Source: Streptomyces thinghirensis (GTDB taxonomy: Bacteria; Actinomycetota; Actinomycetia; Streptomycetales; Streptomycetaceae). From it: a DNA stretch of 38,181 nt. Position numbers and translations under genes: made by a program. The notes beneath the pieces were generated by a model. It saw only the letters and a list, made by a program, of their open reading frames with translations. It was not told where the DNA came from and ran no database searches. Shown in pieces: positions 1-8,219 of this stretch; the first letter of the stretch is position 1, and every line of letters begins with the position of its first letter. The stretch lies in the NCBI GenBank assembly GCA_021502835.1, contig JAKFGP010000045.1:1-38181 (forward strand), read 5' to 3'.

Positions 1-149
1 CTTCGTTCAGTTCCAGATTTGGGTGTTTAACCCTTGTCCGAGGTTTGTGTAACCTTGTTTTCGCATTTATCGTGAAACGCTTTCGCGTTTTCGTGCGCCG
101 CTTCAGCGGGTCTTACCGATGCCGCCATGCCGGTGACGGCGGTGATGTC
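1..149. other. AT-richer stretch, no gene assigned
   Basis: The first ~110 bases have visibly lower GC than the rest of the window and no convincing coding frame on either strand. It may be the intergenic region downstream of the minus-strand regulator or part of a gene outside the window. I see no tRNA or rRNA signature. Confidence 0.3.
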
Positions 150-1140
150 CGTGGAGCGGCCTGGTGCGGCCCCACCGGGCGTCGAGAGTGTCGAGCTGTC
201 CGGTCATGCCGGACAGCATGGGGACAAACGGCCGAGCGGGCGTGGAGCAGGTAGGAGGAGGAGAGCTGCGGGTCGGGCACGTCGGTGAACAGCACGCTCG
301 GGTCGGCGGGCTGGCTGCGGCGCCGTTACGTCACGGAAGTGACCGCGTCAGTGAAGCCGGGCGAGGGGAACAGCCGGGCGGCCGGCATCACGTACAGCAG
401 GCCGCCCTGCGAGTGGTCCAGCGAAGGTCGCCACGCCCACGAGCATGTCGTGGCAGAACGCTCCCCGCCCCGGACGGCCGCCACAGTTCGGCCGAGCCGG
501 TGGACGCATCGCTCGGTTCAACCGTAGTGCCCGCCCCGGGATCCCGTTTCGGGCTTGATGTGCCGTCGACGCTCTTTAGGTCAGGGACGAACGTCTGCGG
601 GTCGTCGGGCAGCGCCGGAAGCGCATGGCCCTCGGGAAGCCGATCATCTGCACATCGGCCGGGCGGCGAGGTAATCGCAGGTCGGCTCTCCCCGGGCGAC
701 GTAGTCCGTGCCCAACACGAGGTGGTCAGCGGACAACGGGACGACGTCGGCCTGGCATCCGCGGGCCGACCTCGGCCTCCGCTGTCCGGCCGACTGCCTG
801 TCGAGGCTGTTGCCGGTGGTGATGGCGATGGCCCGGGGGTGGGATTGCACCGGCGCATGGTGCAGGAACCGCAGGGCGGTGGCGAGAGAGCGAGGTGGGG
901 CGGGGCAGGCTGTCGCCTGGCGTGCTGCCGAGGCTGCCCAGACCTGGCGCAGCACGTCAGGGTCGGCGCCGCGAGCACGGACTGTGGCAGCGACGTTCTT
1001 CCAGGCGGGGAAGCGTTCTCCGGTCATCAGGCGAGAGGAACCCGGCGCCGACGGGCCGCTGCGGCTGGCCAGGGCCCGCGAAGCTCGGCCGGAGCACGCT
1101 GGAGTGCTGAGCACCGTGGCCGGGTCCTGGCCGCCGACCC
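150..1140 (-). CDS. Probable helix-turn-helix regulatory protein, frameshifted
   Basis: Read on the minus strand from about 1140, one frame gives an XRE-type DNA-binding segment: a short helix, the stretch SRLMTGERFPAWKNVAATVR, then GADPDVLRQVWAAS. This is the typical actinobacterial pattern in which a recognition helix is followed by 'PxWxxV..iv.AcGgDPe...W'. Downstream frames carry ADVVPLSADHLVLGTDYVA, then VPDLKSVDGTSSPKRDPGAG, then DHSQGGLLYVMPAARLFPSP near 365-430. These look like one continuous C-terminal region, which I do not recognise, broken by indels. The start is uncertain because the N-terminal frame is lost above 1110. It lies downstream of, and on the same strand as, the sdp-like operon, so it could be co-transcribed or independent. 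The HTH assignment is moderate; the boundaries and the single-gene reading are inference. Confidence 0.45.
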
Positions 1141-1568
1141 CCGGGACGCTCCGGCCTACACCCGGGCGGTGTCCGGGATCGCGGAGGCCGGCCGGGAGGA
1201 GCTGATGGCGAAGCTGGCGGGCGGCGGAAGGGTGCGCAAGCCGCGCCGTACGCTAAGCGCTCCGTTCTCGGGGTGCCCCTCACGGCCGTCGGTGCAGCTC
1301 AACTTGTGCCACTTACCGATCTCGGCGGTTACAGCGTGGCGGAGGTCGGATGGGGCTGCGGCGGCTGCGCGCGCCGACTCGCCAGCCCTTGTCCCACTCG
1401 CACGCCAGGACCCCATGCTTCCAATATCGGGCCCCGCCCAGCTCACCGTGGTGTCTGCCTCTCTGCTCGTCAGTACCTTGGCGTTCGCCTGCGGCCGACG
1501 GTTCCCGGCCGGTGCACGAGGGTGAGAAGCGCCGGCCGGAGCGGGGCGGCCACGGCATCCGTCGATCC
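1141..1568. other. Unassigned stretch between regulator and sdpB-like gene
   Basis: No frame on either strand gives a recognisable family. The minus strand shows the fragment ARYWKHGVLACEWDKGW near 1390-1440, which looks protein-like, and the plus strand shows VSGIAEAGREELMAKLAGGG near 1170-1230, which also looks coding. Neither can be extended, so I assign no gene. Confidence 0.3.
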
Positions 1569-2509
1569 CTACGGCTGAGCCTGGAGTTGCCTGCTGCTGT
1601 TCCTGCTCCTGGGCGGCTTCCGGCTGAATATGCTCCCCGTGCGACTGCCGAGGGTATGGGCGTGGTGTTGAGCCGGTGGCAGGCACAGCACGTGCCTCCG
1701 GACATGGCGAGGGCGAAGCTCGGTCCCATAGTCAGGCGATGGCCGGGTGGAAGGCGTGCCCGCGCCCATGGCCCGCAACGCAACCGCTGAGGCGAAGGAG
1801 GCAGAGCACGAGAGATCGCTTCGATGACCAGCGGTATCCATTCATCAGCGCCACGCCGAGCGGGTGGAGATGGGCAAGGGAGCGACGAAGGTGTCGAGCC
1901 AGGGTGAGCCCGAACTCGAGGGTTGTTCCCCCGGTACCACATCGCTGTGCCGTTCTGCCATTCCTGGTGCGGGAGCTTGGCGACGGCTTTGCCTGTAGGT
2001 AGACGACGACCATCTGCGGCGGGTGACAAGTCACGCCGATGCCGACGACCAGGGCGAACGCGACTGGTCGTCGTGTCGATCGTCCCGGTCGTGGTCGATC
2101 TGCCGGTGCCATCGGCGGCGGTCCCAGGCCGGCAGTGTCAGGGTATCGAGAGGATCAGTGCGATCTGGTCCCGCCGTCGACGGTCGCGATGCCCGCGAAC
2201 GCTGTGGATTGATGTAGGCGTGTGGAGGGTGCGGTGTACCGCCAGGCGCCATCCGGACGCGACGACCAGGAGCGCTGGTGCGACGCAGCCCCACTTGAGC
2301 CAGGTGGTGTGCATAAGTTGTCCGGAGCCGAAGGCAGAACAGGCTGGCAGAAGTGGTCGAATCGCACAGAGGGTAGTCCCCGACCGTGGCCACGGGGCGG
2401 GTACAGGGCTTGGGCACTTGAGGCGGCGAGGGTGCCGGCGGTGCCCAGGGCGATTCAGCGTGCGGGCGAGTCGTGCAGGTGGACGTTGATACCACGGCAG
2501 CACGATCAT
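1569..2509 (-). CDS. sdpB: SdpB-like membrane protein of a sporulation-delaying-type toxin operon
   Basis: A multi-pass membrane protein resembling SdpB, which is required with SdpA to mature the SDP toxin in Bacillus. Pieces in successive frames, in order: TTSASLFCL (about 2320), a hydrophobic helix WLKWGCVAPALLVVASGW (about 2270), DGGDQIALIL (about 2160), the diagnostic stretch AVAKLPHQEWQNGTAMWYRG with upstream QMVVVYLQA (about 1985-1930), HPLGVALMNGY (about 1840), and MGPSFALAMSGG (about 1720). The 'vaKL.h.eW.dGTA.yYw..nPrFg' arrangement is what I know from SdpB/HTTM-like proteins. The ATG at 2509 overlaps the stop of the sdpA-like gene (ATGA), which supports the start. Several single-base indels break the frame. 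A C-terminus around 1569 is the best guess. Confidence 0.72.
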
Positions 2510-3040
2510 TTTCTCACCTCATGGGCACTTCGTTCCAGACGGCTACGCGCGGGAGTGTGCTGGTCGGGAGAGGCTGACGCCATGCCCAGGGACCGAGGTG
2601 CATCTCCGCTACTCCAACCCGCCCGCACGGTGGGCGGGCGACTGGTCGGAGACGCGTTGTCGCAATTCGGCCCGCACGTTCCGAGCATTCGCGCAGCGCG
2701 GGCGTGCATCGCCTCGTTCACCGTGCCCCTCTCGTGCAGGAGCAGCGCGATCTCGATTCCCTGGGACCGGGAGGCGCGGTCGAACGAATGTGCTCGCCCG
2801 GGGTGGGGGTCAACGGGCGCTCTCCCACTGTCTCGTCCAGGAAGCGGTAGAGGGCGCGTACTGGGGGGTCGGTGGCGGACTTGGTGAAGAGGCCCACCCC
2901 TGTGGTGCGACGACCGTGGCCACGCTGGGCGCCGTCCCTGGCCAGGCAGGGGGGCGTTGAGGAAGGAAGCTCTGAGCCACGTACAGGGCCACGACGGTCA
3001 GCCGCGGTGCGCGCTGACCCAGGGGCGCGGGACCGGGCAC
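2506..3040 (-). CDS. sdpA: SdpA-family protein
   Basis: This matches the SdpA family, a small protein needed with SdpB to make the active SDP toxin. From ATG 3040 it opens with a signal-anchor-like helix (RLTVVALYVAQSFLPQ). After one frame change it carries the family hallmark GLFTKSATDPPVRALY (usual form 'WGFFTKSPR'). This is followed in another frame by HSFDRASRSQGIEIALLLHE at about 2780-2725, a stretch conserved in actinobacterial SdpA proteins as I remember them. The C-terminal part includes CGPNCDNASPT. It sits between the sdpC-like and sdpB-like genes on the same strand and ends TGA (2506-2508), overlapping the sdpB ATG. Translational coupling is likely. The length of about 175 aa fits the family. 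Indels near 2880 and 2800 are probably errors. Confidence 0.75.
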
Positions 3041-3855
3041 GATGGGCCGGGGCCGGGCGGGGCTGATCCGGAAGTCTGCAGAATATGCGCATGATCCTGA
3101 ATGTCCAAGGGGGTGACGGCCGGCGGAACAGCGGTGAAGGTCTTCCGGGAGCGACAGGCCCCTCCAGGCGCCTTGGAGCCCGTCACCTGCACCGGAGGCG
3201 TCTGGGCGGCCAGGACGGCGGTCAGCTCGGCAACCTGTTCGTCCTTAAGCTGGTCCCCGCCGCTCGGGGCCGAACCAAGTTGACCTCGTTGGCCACGTCG
3301 CCGCAGCCTGGAGATTGACGGCGACGGAGACGACGGCGCCACCGAAGGTTCACGGCGACGAGTACGTTGACGGCGAGGACGCGATCTTACTACCGGCCCG
3401 CCCTGCCCGGCATCCGGGCCCTCGGCCTTCCGGCCAGCGACTTCATGATGCCGGGCATGTTCGTGCCGCTCCTGGACCTTGTTGGTCGCCAGGCGGAGCT
3501 TGCCCGCGAAGCTGCCGAAGAACTGCGGCCGTTCCTTCTGGATCTTGTCGAGGAGTGCGGTGGCAGCCCTCCTCTGCTCTGCCGTGCTGTTCTCCACTTG
3601 CGCAGAACTGGCCCGGCCCACGTCGACGAACTTGCCGGAGTCGGCGAGCTCTGGGCCACATCACCCTGGGCCGAAGGTCAAGGCCGGCGAAAGAAGCGCA
3701 CGCCCCTCCGCGGTGGCCTCGGCAGGGGAGTTGCGGCGGCTTACCGCGGCGTGTGCTCGGGGTGTCTCGGGGTTGGCCATGGCCCCTTGGACGGCGATGC
3801 CGCTCAGCGCGAGCACGGCAACACCCGCTACGGCGGCACTTGCGCGTCTGTGCGT
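3000..3855 (-). CDS. sdpC: SdpC-like secreted toxin precursor
   Basis: A secreted protein resembling Bacillus SdpC, the precursor of the membrane-collapsing SDP cannibalism peptide. A clear Sec signal peptide (VAGVAVLALSGIAVQGAMA, then NPETP) follows a basic N-terminus at about 3850-3770. Next come ALLSPALTFGPG and ELADSGKFVDVG, parallel to SdpC 'FrGllFGqGeVgkli'. The best match is TALLDKIQKERPQFFGSFAG (about 3565-3505), parallel to the SdpC 'fIkkdqPqymdelkqsi' region. A hydrophobic, Val/Ala-rich part lies around 3390-3280 (GGAVVSVAVNLQAAA), where the mature peptide is expected, followed by GGDQLKDEQVAELTAVLAAQ. The start codon reads ACG at 3855 behind GGGGAG and may be a misread ATG. The 3' end overlaps sdpA slightly and is approximate. 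Confidence 0.72.
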
Positions 3856-4106
3856 GTGTAACTCCCCGTCCTAGATGGATGGTTACTGCCCGCGATGCTG
3901 TGATCACGGACGCCAACACGCTAACAACGTCACCCGAAAGCGCTATCGATTTCTGGAGGTGACGAGCCGCTCGAACCGCAAGATCGAGCCGTTGTTTGAC
4001 CGTTACACATCACATACGGAAATCCGGGAACACCCTCAGAGATGTTCTAGTTGCGGAGCAAACAACTGGATCGCCTATAAGGCACACAGAAGGGATGAGA
4101 GGTACG
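3856..4106. promoter_or_regulatory. Divergent promoter region between the toxin operon and the DUF1648/GntR pair
   Basis: A noticeably AT-richer intergenic stretch separates the minus-strand sdpCAB-like operon from the plus-strand DUF1648 gene. On the plus strand TTGCGG (4051-4056) and TATAAG (4076-4081) could be -35 and -10 elements with a 19-base spacer. An imperfect inverted repeat AGTTG (4049-4053) / CAACT (4063-4067) overlaps this and might be an operator for the GntR regulator. A purine-rich RBS (AGAAGGGATGAGAGG) precedes ATG 4107. Function is inferred from position only. Confidence 0.4.
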
Positions 4107-5084
4107 ATGACGACCAGGGAAGCACCCGCACCGGACTCGGACGCCGTGCGGCATCGACGGTCACCGCCTACGCCGTGGGAGCCGCCGCCACCGGCGGGGC
4201 CTTCCTGCTCTTCAAGGGCTCCTTCGCGGACGGATCGCCACCCACTTCATGCTGGACGGGACGGACCGACCGATTCCCGCTCTCCGGGAGCCGCATTTTG
4301 GCCTGTATCTGCTGATATTCGGAATCGAAGCCGCGGTTCCGTTAACCGCACTCCCTTTCGATCAAAGGCCCATCGGGCGGGAGGAGCTCGGTAGCCACCC
4401 AACTTCTCCTGCAGGCTCGTTCCGTCCGCGACGACCCTAGCGCCTCTTCGTTGGTGGAGTACGAGGCCAGCTTCCAGGCCTCCGGGGCGGGGCGGCCAAG
4501 CCACCGCCGCACGCAGCTCCGCCATCGCTGTCATTACCAGGCCTCGCCGCAGGAGGCGCGGCGTGGCTGACCAGGCGGAGGGCGCGCGTGAGTGGCCCTC
4601 CGGCACGTGGTTTCGTCTCCGTCTGGCACCGCTCCGTGGCATCAGGGTGGATGCTCGCGACCGGCGCGGTTGCCACGCGCTCGGCCCTGGTCCATGCGCC
4701 TTCCTCGTCGGGGCGCACCGGCCCGCTGGCGCTCTGGCTGCTGATCGTCCCGGCCTTCTACCTAGCCACCGGAACCGTCACGGTCACGGTCTCGCCGAGC
4801 GGCGTAACCGCCGCGGCTTCGACGTTCCTCCCCCTCCTGCGCCGACGGCTCCCCTCCAGCCGGATCGAAGAACGCCGCAGCACGGTGGACCCGACCCACC
4901 GAGATCGGCGGATAGGGTTACCGCTGGAACCCCGGTCTCCAGCGCCAGTCTCACTGCGTGAGGGTGACGCCCTCTCTGGATCACCCGCATCGTGAGACCC
5001 AGTTCGTCATCACCGTCGACGACGCCGAAACTGCCGCCGTCCTCATCAACCAACTACTCGAGCAAGGTCAGCGGAACCCGGTGA
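4107..5084 (+). CDS. DUF1648-type integral membrane protein (candidate SDP immunity)
   Basis: A membrane protein of the DUF1648 type, the domain also found at the N-terminus of SdpI immunity proteins. From ATG 4107 (good RBS) it begins MTTREAPAPDSDAV, then a transmembrane helix VTAYAVGAAATGGAFLLF, then the domain-like HFMLDGTDRPIP region. Later frames give YLLIFGIEAAVPLTALPF, VASGWMLATGAVAT, and the striking LALWLLIVPAFYLATGTVTV followed by SPSGVT and RRRLPSSRIEE. The C-terminus RETQFVITVDDAETAAVLIN with LLEQGQRNP ends at TGA 5082-5084. The gene is divergent from the toxin operon and followed after one base by a GntR gene. DUF1648-GntR pairs are common in actinobacteria, so an immunity role is inferred from context, not proven. 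Confidence 0.7.
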
Positions 5085-5085
5085 C

Positions 5086-5421
5086 ATGCTGGTCAAAATC
5101 GATCACGCTTCCCCCGGTCAGCCTCGGCGAACGGGTCGCCGCAGGCGTCCCGCCGCGCGGTCGCCGAAGGCACCGCCCTTCCGCAAAGGCCAGCGCCTCC
5201 CCGCCGCTCGAGCCCTGGCCAAGACACTCAACATCAACATGCACACCGTGCTCGTGGTTACCGGATCCTCAAGGATGAAGACTCATCGAGATGCGGCCTG
5301 GCCGAGGCGCGGTGGTCACCCACCGCAGCCCCCGACCGCTTTTCCGCCGTCGACGCTTGTCATCACTTCGTCCACCTCCGCACGCCAAGCCGGCCTTTCC
5401 GGCCCCGGGGTCCCTGCATGA
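5086..5421 (+). CDS. GntR-family transcriptional regulator (YtrA-like, short)
   Basis: A short GntR-type DNA-binding regulator starting at ATG 5086 just behind the DUF1648 stop. It begins MLVKIDHAS and shows the winged-helix signature in pieces: RLPAARALAKTLNINMHTVL (about 5185-5255), then, after an indel, RILKDED and RPGRGAVVT (about 5285-5310). This is the usual '(G)xxLPsaRaLAkxLgvNxhTVlraYriLkdegLiemRpGRGavVt' pattern. The C-terminus contains ARQAGLSGPG and closes at TGA 5419-5421, giving about 112 aa, typical of YtrA-subfamily regulators that lack a large effector domain. It is likely co-transcribed with the upstream membrane protein and plausibly autoregulates the divergent region at 3856-4106. 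Confidence 0.75.
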   Translation: MLVKIDHASPGQPRRTGRRRRPAARSPKAPPFRKGQRLPAARALAKTLNINMHTVLVVTGSSRMKTHRDAAWPRRGGHPPQPPTAFPPSTLVITSSTSARQAGLSGPGVPA

Positions 5422-5576
5422 TCCAGGCCCACCTCACTCTGGCGCGGGTCACACATCGAACAGGCACCACGGCTCAGACAGCACCATCGAAGGAGCACCC
5501 CTGGGTTCTGCACTGGCACCCCCGGGGCCAGTCCGAGAAGCTAGCCACATCCGCTGGCCCGGCCGTAACCGCGATC

Positions 5577-5960
5577 ATGGATCTGCAGTGCCGCCCACCT
5601 CAGCCGGTACCGCTGACCTGGTGCATTTCGGGCTCCAAGCCAACTGGCCACCCTCTCCGGGGATTCACCCTCCACGACCAGACCCCAAGATCTGTGCCAG
5701 GAGGGCTGGAGCTCTGGGAGGACCCCGTTGCGCGGAGTGGGAGGACGTCGATCCGAGCCGCATGACCGCTCGCGGTATCCACGTACCGGTCGACCGCCTC
5801 TCGGAAGGCACCCGGCGCCGCGAGACCACCGCTCCTGGCGACACCTACGACACCACGCTGATCCCCGAGAAGAGCAGCGGCTCCTGCTGCGGCCTCGACG
5901 GAGCCGACGGCCCCAACATGGTGATGCCGCCGTGCCGGCTAATAACGTGCCGGCGCTTGC
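5577..5960 (+). CDS. Hypothetical small protein with Cys-rich C-terminus
   Basis: I do not recognise the family. From ATG 5577 the product begins MDLQC, then changes frame to LVHFGLQANWPPSPG, followed by CARRAGALGGPRCAEWEDVD, DTYDTTLIPEKSSGSCCGLD and GADGPNMV. The CCGLDGxDGPNMVC-like end reads like a conserved actinobacterial hypothetical protein, perhaps metal-binding through Cys residues. There are two or three apparent frame changes. The end is uncertain because the frame breaks after NMV near 5925. It stands alone between the GntR gene and the convergent glycosyltransferase gene. Confidence 0.4.
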
Positions 5961-5971
5961 GAGAGTGGTCT

Positions 5972-6011
5972 CAACGTGAGGGATCCATTGCTACCCCTTC
6001 GACTCACGTTG
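5972..6011. terminator. Inverted repeat, possible terminator or attenuator
   Basis: CAACGTGAG (5972-5980) and CTCACGTTG (6003-6011) are perfect 9-base complements with a 22-base loop. The repeat lies just after the small hypothetical gene and before the convergent minus-strand gene, a position suited to bidirectional termination. There is no T-tract, and in this GC-rich genome the call is weak. Confidence 0.3.
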
Positions 6012-6125
6012 GTCCCCGGGGCACATGCTCGCCGCGCACCGGCGTCACTGCCCATCCAGTGAGCCACCGCTTACGACGGCGAGGGATAGCCGCAGCGCCG
6101 GGCGCTACCGGGGTGAGATAGCCGC

Positions 6126-7600
6126 TCACGCCCCCTTGTGAACAGCGCGTCCACCAGGACGACGTGACGAGCCGCGGAATATCACGCCGTGTGGGCTGGC
6201 CGAGGGCGATCGCGCAGGACGTTGATCTCGCGGTGCTGGAGCATGCGCTGGCGGATGACGTCCGGGGAGGCCTCGACGCCGTACAGCGTGCCGGACGCAG
6301 CTGGTGTCTGGTGCAGCGCGATGTCGTCGAGCGGCCCGAAGACAGCAGGCCGGGCAAAGTACCCATGCACGGCGGCGTGCGGGCTGGAAGAGGACCGCTT
6401 CGGGGTCTCCGGAACGGTGACGGTGAGCCCCCAGTAGGTCTCCACCGTGTCGGTGCGACTGGAAGGCAAGCGCATCTGCCGGTACCAGGGGCCGTGCGCT
6501 GAGAAGAGAGCTAAGGCAACGGCTACTGTGGCGTACAGTTTGCGCCGTCTGCGCTCTGAAGCTGCCTCCACTCGCAGGATCCGTTGCCAGTGCCGCAGGG
6601 CCTGGCCGACGAGGAGCGCCAGGCCGGACATGCAGTACAGGACGTGGCGATCGACGTACCCACGGGCGGACGGGGGACACCGTCAGCAGGAATCCGGCAG
6701 GGACGGTCAGGAGCGGCACGCCGAGCGCTGGAAGGGTTATTGCCCTGGCCGCGTCCCCGCCTCGCCGGTGAAGCAAGGCACCCAAGGTGACTGCCGCGGC
6801 GGCGGGACCACGAACCCTAGCCAGTCCTACGAGGCCCGGACGGCCCAGCCAGTCCAGCTGCGCTGACGCCTGACCAGCACTGACCACGGGCAGCGGAGCC
6901 ACGGCGCAGCCGACGAAGACGATCACCAGCAGCCAGCGACGCCCGAGCCGGCGCAGGTGGCCGCTGTGCCAGAGCGTCACGGCGTGCGCGAGGATGACCA
7001 GCAGAGACGAACACATGCAGCCACGCCCAGCAGCAACCACCCTGCATGCACCGCCCACCAGCGTCGTCGGCCGTCCTGCAGCGCGCACGAAGAACCACGT
7101 CGCCCATACCACCGCGGCGCTCACCAACGCATAGGAGCGGGCCTCCTGCGCGTAGAACCGCACCTGGGGAACGCACAGGAAGGCAACTCCGGCCAAGAAT
7201 CCGGTTGCCGGGTCACCGAGCCGGGTCCCGTGGCGTAGAACCCCAACACGGCGGTCAGCGTGCCGAGCACTGACAAGGACTCGCAGTGTCAGGACGCCGT
7301 CGTCCCCGCAAGTGCGAGATGGGCCGGGAGGTAGTACAGGCCGTGGACGGCGTCGATGTTCTGCACCAGGAGCCACAACTCATCAGGAGGCGCTTGGCCA
7401 CGGCGCATAGCTCACGGTCTCGTCCCGCCAGGATGACGCGTCACGGTCGGCTTCCACAGACTCACCAGCGAAGCCAGCAGGACGAGACCGACCGCGGCTG
7501 CTTTGACGATACCTGCGATTCAGCTGATCTTGATCAAGCACCGGATACCGCAGGTCATGAAGCCCCTCCATGTCTCCAGATAGCTGAGCACCGTTGTCAC
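6126..7600 (-). CDS. GT39/ArnT-like integral membrane glycosyltransferase
   Basis: A polytopic membrane glycosyltransferase of the dolichyl/undecaprenyl-phosphate-mannose-using type (GT-C fold). The hallmark is VPQVRFYAQEARSYALVSAA in frame with a following helix VVWATWFFVRAAG (about 7185-7090). The N-terminal part holds LVLLASLVSLWKPTVTRHPG and a DAVHGLYYLP motif near 7350, which matches the usual first extracytoplasmic loop containing the catalytic Asp. Further helices include WLLVIVFVGCAVAPLPVVSA and TLPALGVPLLTVPAGFLLTV. The C-terminal soluble part includes RRRKLYATVAVALALFSAHG and SGTLYGVEASPDVIRQRML. It ends near TGA 6126. At least four frame changes occur. The start around 7600 is approximate. 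Confidence 0.65.
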
Positions 7601-8219
7601 TGGCGCCCGGAACGCAGCTGGCGCCACGCGTAAGCGCTCAAGCAGAACCCGACGGCTGCCAAGCGCAACTGCCTGCACACGGCTTGCCCCCATTACCAAC
7701 CTCCGCCATCCCAGACCCAGTTGTACCGATCAAGCTGCAACAGACGGAACATACCGGGTGCCCGAGGCTCGTGTTCTTGCAGCACCAGTGGTCAGTGGCC
7801 GTGGTCTGGGCAAGAGCCATGGACATTCCCCGCCCGGCACGGAGGATTCTCGCGTCGCCGGCGGAGGAATACCTCGTGGTTGGAATACGTGCTCGGTACC
7901 AGCTCCGCGCCCGGACCTGTCACCCGCCGACACCCCACGCTTCGCTCCGGGCCCGACAGCCTGACCATCAACGAAGGGAGCGCCAGCCTAACGGTCGGCG
8001 CCGTGCAGGAGCCCCGGCGGCCCCGCACCCGCTCTCAAGGACCTGCCCCGTTTTCCATGTGCGCGGCCCGATCGGCAGCTGTTCGCAGGAGGTGGTGCGA
8101 GCTGAGAGCACTGGTCGCTCCTGCCCCCCTGCGTCGTGCACTCCCTTCCACGCTCCAGAATGGCGATTCTGGCCAGTGAGGTCCGCTCGCTGTCCGCCGG
8201 ACATACGGCACCTCAATGC
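7601..8219. other. Unassigned stretch
   Basis: Minus-strand frames show TVRLALPSLMVRLSGPERSV and GAELVPSTYSNHEVFLRRRR (about 7990-7850), which look protein-like but cannot be joined to a family. A short Cys-rich piece (HWCCKNTSLGHPVCSVCC) follows near 7800. I cannot decide whether a small gene lies here between the SMI1/KNR4 gene and the glycosyltransferase gene. Confidence 0.25.

Noticed and set aside
164..1525. Long open plus-strand frame over the first 1.5 kb
   Set aside because: Its composition is Arg/Gly/Ala noise typical of an antisense high-GC frame, while the minus strand carries a recognisable HTH segment.
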